From assembly GCF_003865135.1 (NCBI RefSeq), contig NZ_BHZC01000001.1:1426001-1490000 (forward strand): DNA of 64,000 bases, read 5' to 3'. Positions 63,432 to 64,000 of the stretch are shown here, one piece after another. Positions within the stretch are counted from its first letter, which is position 1; each line of letters opens with the position of its first letter. The translations under genes were made by a program, and so were the position numbers. The stretch comes from Streptomyces chrestomyceticus JCM 4735. GTDB lineage: Bacteria; Actinomycetota; Actinomycetes; Streptomycetales; Streptomycetaceae. Under the pieces are notes generated by a model. That model was not told the origin of the DNA and did no database searches. It saw only the letters and a list, made by a program, of their open reading frames with translations.

Positions 63432-63450
63432 CTACCAAACACTTGTTAGG
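63432..63450. promoter_or_regulatory. KstR2-like operator in the ipdF/fadE divergent promoter
   Basis: Minus-strand reading CCTAACAAGTGTTTGGTAG. The plus-strand core ACCAAACACTTGTT (63434-63447) fits the KstR2 consensus AnCAAGnnCTTGnT at nine of ten fixed positions. It directly abuts the ipdF -10 region and lies 47 bases before the fadE start. Confidence 0.85.
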
Positions 63451-63496
63451 GAACGGTCCCGCAGGAGCCCGCCGCCACCGGGGAGGCCGCTCGTCG

Positions 63497-64000
63497 ATGG
63501 ATCTCGAACTCAGCGCGGACGACGAGGAGTTCCGGTGCGCGGCACGGGAATGGCTGACCGCCCACGTACCCGCCGTACCCCTGCCCTCCCTGGAGACGGC
63601 GGAGGGTTTCGCCGCCCACCGCGCGTGGGAGCGCGAACTGCACTCAGGGCGCTGGTCGGTGGTGTCCTGGCCCGAGGAGTACGGCGGGCGCGGCGCCTCT
63701 CTGGTCCGCTGGCTGCTCTTCGAGGAGGAGTACTACGCGGCGCGGGCGCCCGGCCGGGTCTCCCAGAACGGCATCAGTCTGCTCGCTCCCACCCTTTTCG
63801 AGCACGGTACGGGCGAGCAGCTTGCGCGTGTGCTGCCCGCGATGGCGAGTGGCGCGACCGTCTGGGCACAGGCGTGGTCCGAGCCCGGCGCCGGTTCCGA
63901 TCTCGCCGCGCTGCGGTCGGCCGCCGTACGGACCGAGGGCGGCTGGCTGCTGCGCGGGCACAAGACCTGGTCCTCCCGGGCGGCCTTCGCGGACCGGGCC
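63497..64000 (+). CDS. Acyl-CoA dehydrogenase (FadE30/FadE31-like), 3' end outside window
   Basis: The first 168 residues of an acyl-CoA dehydrogenase. Visible: the N-terminal helical domain (LELSADDEEFRCAAREWL), WPEEYGGRGASLVRWLLFEE, the flavin/substrate segment [20 protein letters not shown] and the start of the middle domain (GGWLLRGHKTWSSRA). The wording is close to FadE30-type enzymes of HIP catabolism, and the neighbours kstR2 and ipdF match Rv3557c-Rv3560c; FadE31 is an alternative. Unlike the mycobacterial fadE30, which runs with ipdF, this gene is divergent from ipdF. ATG 63497 has GGGAGG twelve bases upstream. Confidence 0.9.
   Translation, partial: MDLELSADDEEFRCAAREWLTAHVPAVPLPSLETAEGFAAHRAWERELHSGRWSVVSWPEEYGGRGASLVRWLLFEEEYYAARAPGRVSQNGISLLAPTLFEHGTGEQLARVLPAMASGATVWAQAWSEPGAGSDLAALRSAAVRTEGGWLLRGHKTWSSRAAFADRA

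Overview
The window reads as a chromosomal segment of a Streptomyces-like actinomycete. Base composition is extremely GC-rich, codons end almost always in G or C, and TTA (the bldA-dependent leucine codon) occurs in only four genes that I could find. GTG and TTG starts are common. About a dozen genes look leaderless, with a TANNNT- or CANNNT-type -10 box ending 6-7 bases before the start codon. I see no tRNA, rRNA, transposase, prophage or CRISPR array.

Layout. 1-22 kb: an ABC-F ATPase (cut by the window edge), a crotonase-fold protein, a frameshifted STAND-type ATPase, a GlxA/DJ-1 pair, an SCO6745-like protein, a methyltransferase, Tex, a FUSC-type membrane protein, a D-amino-acid oxidase, a BCCT transporter and three secreted peptidases (M14, CocE/PepX-like, M1). 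22.8-29.8 kb: a secreted sphingomyelinase C, a DHA2-type MFS exporter, an amino-acid permease, and a MerR regulator paired with an AlbA_2/HATPase protein. 29.8-35.9 kb: a four-gene lipid operon (CoA transferase/racemase, acyl-CoA dehydrogenase, thiolase, FadB-like protein). 36-42 kb: MgtC-like protein, small phosphatase, a sialic-acid pair (NanT and a NanA-like lyase), a saccharopine-dehydrogenase-like enoyl reductase and endonuclease V. 42.3-47.3 kb: GNAT, TetR/P450/ferredoxin with a clear operator, YciI, and a Lnu(B/F)-like nucleotidyltransferase. 47.4-52.5 kb: a sugar module (sugar porter, SIS isomerase, class II aldolase, DeoR). 52.6-64 kb: a lactonase-like metallo-hydrolase and then a cluster that matches, gene by gene, the KstR2-controlled HIP (steroid C/D ring) catabolic region of Mycobacterium: three SDRs, echA20, ipdA, ipdB, ipdC, fadA6, kstR2, ipdF and a fadE30/31-like gene cut by the right edge.

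How it fits together. The right end is a steroid-ring degradation regulon. Two 19-bp palindromic boxes that agree at 16 of 19 positions sit at its two divergent promoters (56561-56579 and 63432-63450) and are the likely KstR2 operators. The fad operon at 29.8-35.9 kb has a KstR-like element in its promoter and may supply side-chain beta-oxidation. Together with the secreted sphingomyelinase, the sialic-acid genes and the secreted peptidases, the window is rich in functions for using animal- or membrane-derived substrates; this last point is inference.

Caution for the reader: four genes in the first 24.1 kb (2241, 6168, 22829, 23967) are each restored to a normal protein by adding one base to a C or G run. 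This consistent pattern suggests homopolymer errors in the assembly more than four independent mutations.
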